From JADJNW01 sp964549655 (GTDB taxonomy: Bacteria; Bacteroidota; Bacteroidia; Chitinophagales; Saprospiraceae): DNA of 52,519 nucleotides. The notes beneath the pieces were generated by a model, which worked only from the letters and a program-made list of their open reading frames with translations, was not told the DNA's origin and did not search any database. Shown one piece after another: positions 50,487-52,519 of the stretch; the stretch's first letter is position 1; each line of letters starts with the position of its first letter. A program made the translations under genes and the position numbers. The stretch lies in assembly GCA_964549655.1 (NCBI GenBank), contig CAZJXN010000016.1, positions 1 to 52,519 of the forward strand. Reading direction: 5' to 3'.

Positions 50487-51821
50487 TTAACCCATCAGCA
50501 AATCAGCACATCTTTTTGTCACCAGGTCAAATTCAAAACCATTTAGCACTTTTTCCAGCTTGGCGCGAATCTCCTTCAAATTCAAATTGCCAATACTCCC
50601 CTCGTGCGTATGCGCGATCTGCTTATCCGGTGCAAAAGTACCCTGATTGATACTTTCGCCCACCATTTTATACGCATCCCGAAACGGCACGCCTTCCAGC
50701 ACCAAGCGATTCACTTCTTCCACACTAAACAGGTATAAATATTTTTCTTCATCTAAAATATTTGGCTTTACGCGAATTTGACCCATCGCAAACGTAGCAA
50801 TCCGCAAACAACTTTTCAAACTTTCTATCGCCGGAAAAACCTGTTCTTTCAACAACTGAAAATCCCGATGATAGCCCGCCGGCAAATTTCCTGTCAATTG
50901 GCTTACTTGTGCAGGCGAGGTTTGCAACTGATTGCACCGCGCCCGAATCAACTCAAACACATCCGGGTTTTTCTTATGCGGCATGATACTCGACCCCGTC
51001 GTCAACTCATCTGGGAAGCTGATAAACCCAAAATTTTGATTCATAAACAATACTACATCCATCGCTAATTTGCCCAGCGTACTCGCAAGCGCCGCCATTC
51101 CAAAACTCAGCATCAATTCACTCTTCCCGCGCCCCATCTGCGCATGCACCACATTATAATTTAAATCTTCAAACCCCAATAATTCCATCGTCATTGTCCG
51201 ATTCAACGGAAAAGACGAGCCGTAGCCCGCCGCCGAGCCGAGCGGATTTTGATTTACAATTTTGTAAACGCTTTGCAGCAATTGCAAATCATCCGTCAAA
51301 CTCTCCGCATACGCCGAAAACCACAGCCCAAACGACGACACCATCGCCACCTGAAAATGCGTGTAACCCGGCATCAGCACGGCTTTATGCGTCTGGGCTA
51401 ATTCTAATAATTGGTCAAATAAATCTTCTGTCAATCCGGTAATTTCCTGAATTTCTGCTCTGAAAAACAGCCGCAAATCCACCAGCACCTGGTCATTCCG
51501 TGAGCGTCCTGCGTGAATTTTTTTCCCAACATCCCCCAATTCCCGCGTTAATAATAATTCTACTTGCGAATGCACATCTTCCACACCCGCTTCAATCAAA
51601 AACGCGCCTGACTCTGCTTTTTTATAAATACGTTGTAACGCCGGAATTAACAATTGTAATTCTTCTGCCGTCAGCAAACCAATACTTTCCAGCATTCGGA
51701 TATGCGCCAACGAACCCAGCACGTCGTATTTTGCCAGGTACAAATCCATTTCGCGGTCGCGCCCCACGGTGAACGCCTCGATGTCGGAATGGACGGTGTA
51801 GTCTTTTTGCCACAACTTCAT
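50487..51821 (-). CDS. argH: Argininosuccinate lyase
   Basis: 444 residues from ATG 51819-51821 (MKLWQKDYTVHSDIEAFTVG). It splits argininosuccinate to arginine and fumarate in the last step of arginine synthesis. Motifs: HAGRSRNDQVLVDLR, PGYTHFQVAM, and the superfamily signature TGSSIMPHKKNPD with the catalytic Ser loop. Complete. The open frame extends upstream through the GAACACA array (77 extra codons), which I reject as coding. No other arginine gene is adjacent. Confidence 0.95.
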   Translation of the reverse strand: MKLWQKDYTVHSDIEAFTVGRDREMDLYLAKYDVLGSLAHIRMLESIGLLTAEELQLLIPALQRIYKKAESGAFLIEAGVEDVHSQVELLLTRELGDVGKKIHAGRSRNDQVLVDLRLFFRAEIQEITGLTEDLFDQLLELAQTHKAVLMPGYTHFQVAMVSSFGLWFSAYAESLTDDLQLLQSVYKIVNQNPLGSAAGYGSSFPLNRTMTMELLGFEDLNYNVVHAQMGRGKSELMLSFGMAALASTLGKLAMDVVLFMNQNFGFISFPDELTTGSSIMPHKKNPDVFELIRARCNQLQTSPAQVSQLTGNLPAGYHRDFQLLKEQVFPAIESLKSCLRIATFAMGQIRVKPNILDEEKYLYLFSVEEVNRLVLEGVPFRDAYKMVGESINQGTFAPDKQIAHTHEGSIGNLNLKEIRAKLEKVLNGFEFDLVTKRCADLLMG

Positions 51822-51939
51822 GGTGTTCAAGTATTTATGTGTTCGTGTGTTCGTGTATTCAAGTGTTGATGTGTTCTCAGCATCAGCGTGCTCTGGCGAG
51901 CGGACATGAACAGCCGAACACGTTAACACTTGAACACTG
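51822..51939 (-). repeat. GAACACA hairpin array upstream of argH
   Basis: On the minus strand: GTGTTCAAGTGTTAACGTGT units, a loop of about 35 nt, then GAACACATCAACACTTGAAT and further units ending in GAACACC directly before the ATG. The arrangement matches lysS and the flavoprotein gene. Confidence 0.7.
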
Positions 51940-52016
51940 TTTTCGGCGCGAAGGTCGGAAGATTGAGAAGAATTGCCAAGTGAAAATTTAAAAATCCAAT
52001 CGAACGTAAAATTGAC

Positions 52017-52024
52017 TAATTTTG
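52017..52024 (+). promoter_or_regulatory. Probable -7 box for the VapB-like/PIN pair
   Basis: TAATTTTG fits TAnnTTTG, 22 bp before the ATG at 52047. Confidence 0.4.
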
Positions 52025-52046
52025 TTAGCTTTATAAACAGCACTTT

Positions 52047-52487
52047 ATGCAAACCATAGCAATTGATATTGAAAAAACGAAAAAACCGAAAGAAATTGCG
52101 GATATTTTAGAGCAAAGCGCGGTGCAGCCAGGCGATAAAGTGATGGTGCTTACAGAAAAGCAAATACGGGCGTTTTATCTCCTTAGTTTTTTGGTTATTA
52201 TTTGGCTGGCATTAAATTACATTGCAAAAAAGAAAGAAGCGTTATTGCCGAAGCAAGTGAGCGACGAGGTAGATGCAACGGGCATCAGTGCTGAAAAAAT
52301 AATTAATGAATTTGAAACGCCGGAGGAAGCGGAAGAAGCCATTGAATATAAATTTGGCGTAAAAGTAGAATTTTCCATTAAAGGGCAGAAAAATTACGAC
52401 CCTATTGAAGCCGCCTTCGGAATGTGGCAAGACCGCGATGTGACCATTGATAAAATACGAGCGGAGGCATGGCAAAGAACGAAATAA
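52047..52487 (+). CDS. VapB-like antitoxin with a transmembrane segment
   Basis: 146 residues. After a short head (MQTIAIDIEKTKKPKEIADI) comes a hydrophobic helix, FYLLSFLVIIWLALNYIA (about 43-60). The C-terminus AAFGMWQDRDVTIDKIRAEA (about 121-140) resembles the toxin-binding tail of VapB-type antitoxins (AFG.W.DRD....IR..AW). Typical VapB proteins are about 70-80 residues and soluble, so the membrane helix and middle region are unusual. It overlaps the PIN gene by 19 bp. Confidence 0.6.
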   Translation: MQTIAIDIEKTKKPKEIADILEQSAVQPGDKVMVLTEKQIRAFYLLSFLVIIWLALNYIAKKKEALLPKQVSDEVDATGISAEKIINEFETPEEAEEAIEYKFGVKVEFSIKGQKNYDPIEAAFGMWQDRDVTIDKIRAEAWQRTK

Positions 52488-52519
52488 TCTTGTGCGATAG
52501 TAATATTATCATTGAACTA
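52469..52519 (+). CDS. PIN-domain (VapC-like) toxin, partial
   Basis: Only 17 codons are present before the window ends: MAKNEIILCDSNIIIEL. The hydrophobic strand followed by D-S-N-I-I-I-E is the first acidic motif of PIN-domain ribonucleases. The start overlaps the preceding antitoxin-like gene, the usual vapBC arrangement. Confidence 0.6.
   Translation, partial: MAKNEIILCDSNIIIEL

Noticed and set aside
50487..52052. argH frame extended to 52052
   Set aside because: The extra 77 codons are read through the GAACACA hairpin array; family homology begins at MKLWQKDYTVHSD.

Overview
The window looks like a piece of a Bacteroidota chromosome, most likely Saprospirales or a close relative. The family-level call is inference. 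The evidence is a C-terminal type IX secretion sorting domain on a secreted metallopeptidase, TAnnTTTG promoter -7 boxes, little sign of Shine-Dalgarno sites, a GYDIA-type GHMP kinase next to class II HMG-CoA reductase and type 2 IPP isomerase, and a DUF5723-type protein. A run of 100 Ns at 32772-32871 shows this is a scaffolded draft assembly. I see no rRNA, tRNA, CRISPR array or intact insertion sequence.

Layout. 0-5 kb: edge of an NADP-binding oxidoreductase, a structured repeat, truncated DJ-1 and HxlR remnants, a GAF protein, a CotH-like protein, a membrane M15-like peptidase, and an M50/TPR gene between inverted repeats. 5-10.5 kb: M1 aminopeptidase, leuA and leuC, then a decayed stretch. 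10.5-18.5 kb: lipoprotein, pcm, a phosphohexomutase, dps, a GreA-like factor, elaA, a coiled-coil repeat protein and asd. 18.6-24.5 kb: a large lamin-tail-domain surface protein, a membrane EEP protein overlapping dgkA, and a DUF5723 protein. 25-32 kb: HDAC-family deacetylase, serine hydrolase, a frameshifted molybdopterin-domain gene, lysS, an AAA ATPase overlapping a small PD-(D/E)XK-like gene, and a lipoprotein. 32-38 kb: a ferredoxin-reductase-like flavoprotein, an isoprenoid block (GHMP kinase, HMG-CoA reductase, fni) interrupted by a RelB/ParE-like module, and DUF1015. 39-52.5 kb: metG, an Rpn-family protein, a methyltransferase, a second serine hydrolase, a Uma2-like protein, a NifU-domain protein, a secreted metzincin, argH, and a VapB-like/PIN pair cut by the window end.

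The most unusual feature is in the intergenic DNA. At least ten families of short (about 6-8 nt) degenerate repeat units form arrays directly before start codons and directly at stop codons. Before leuC, pcm, dps, asd, lysS, the flavoprotein gene and argH, an array is followed by its own reverse complement, so the mRNA leader could fold into a hairpin ending close to the AUG. The unit sequence differs between genes while the layout is kept. At gene ends the arrays encode the last residues and the stop: Pcm and LysS share an EDGK(M/I)G tail, and two other proteins end in MPD or MPDL. Other items worth checking are two adjacent palindromes inside the GHMP kinase gene, a 21-bp array with exact phase over about 16 units after argH, the ATPase/nuclease pair as a possible defence module, and a 36-bp inverted repeat around the M50/TPR gene.

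Most metabolic genes are ordinary housekeeping (leucine, arginine, aspartate-family and isoprenoid synthesis, aminoacyl-tRNA synthetases, protein repair). The accessory content consists of toxin-antitoxin-like pairs, nuclease-fold relics (Rpn, Uma2) and several broken genes, which suggests steady gain and decay between housekeeping genes.
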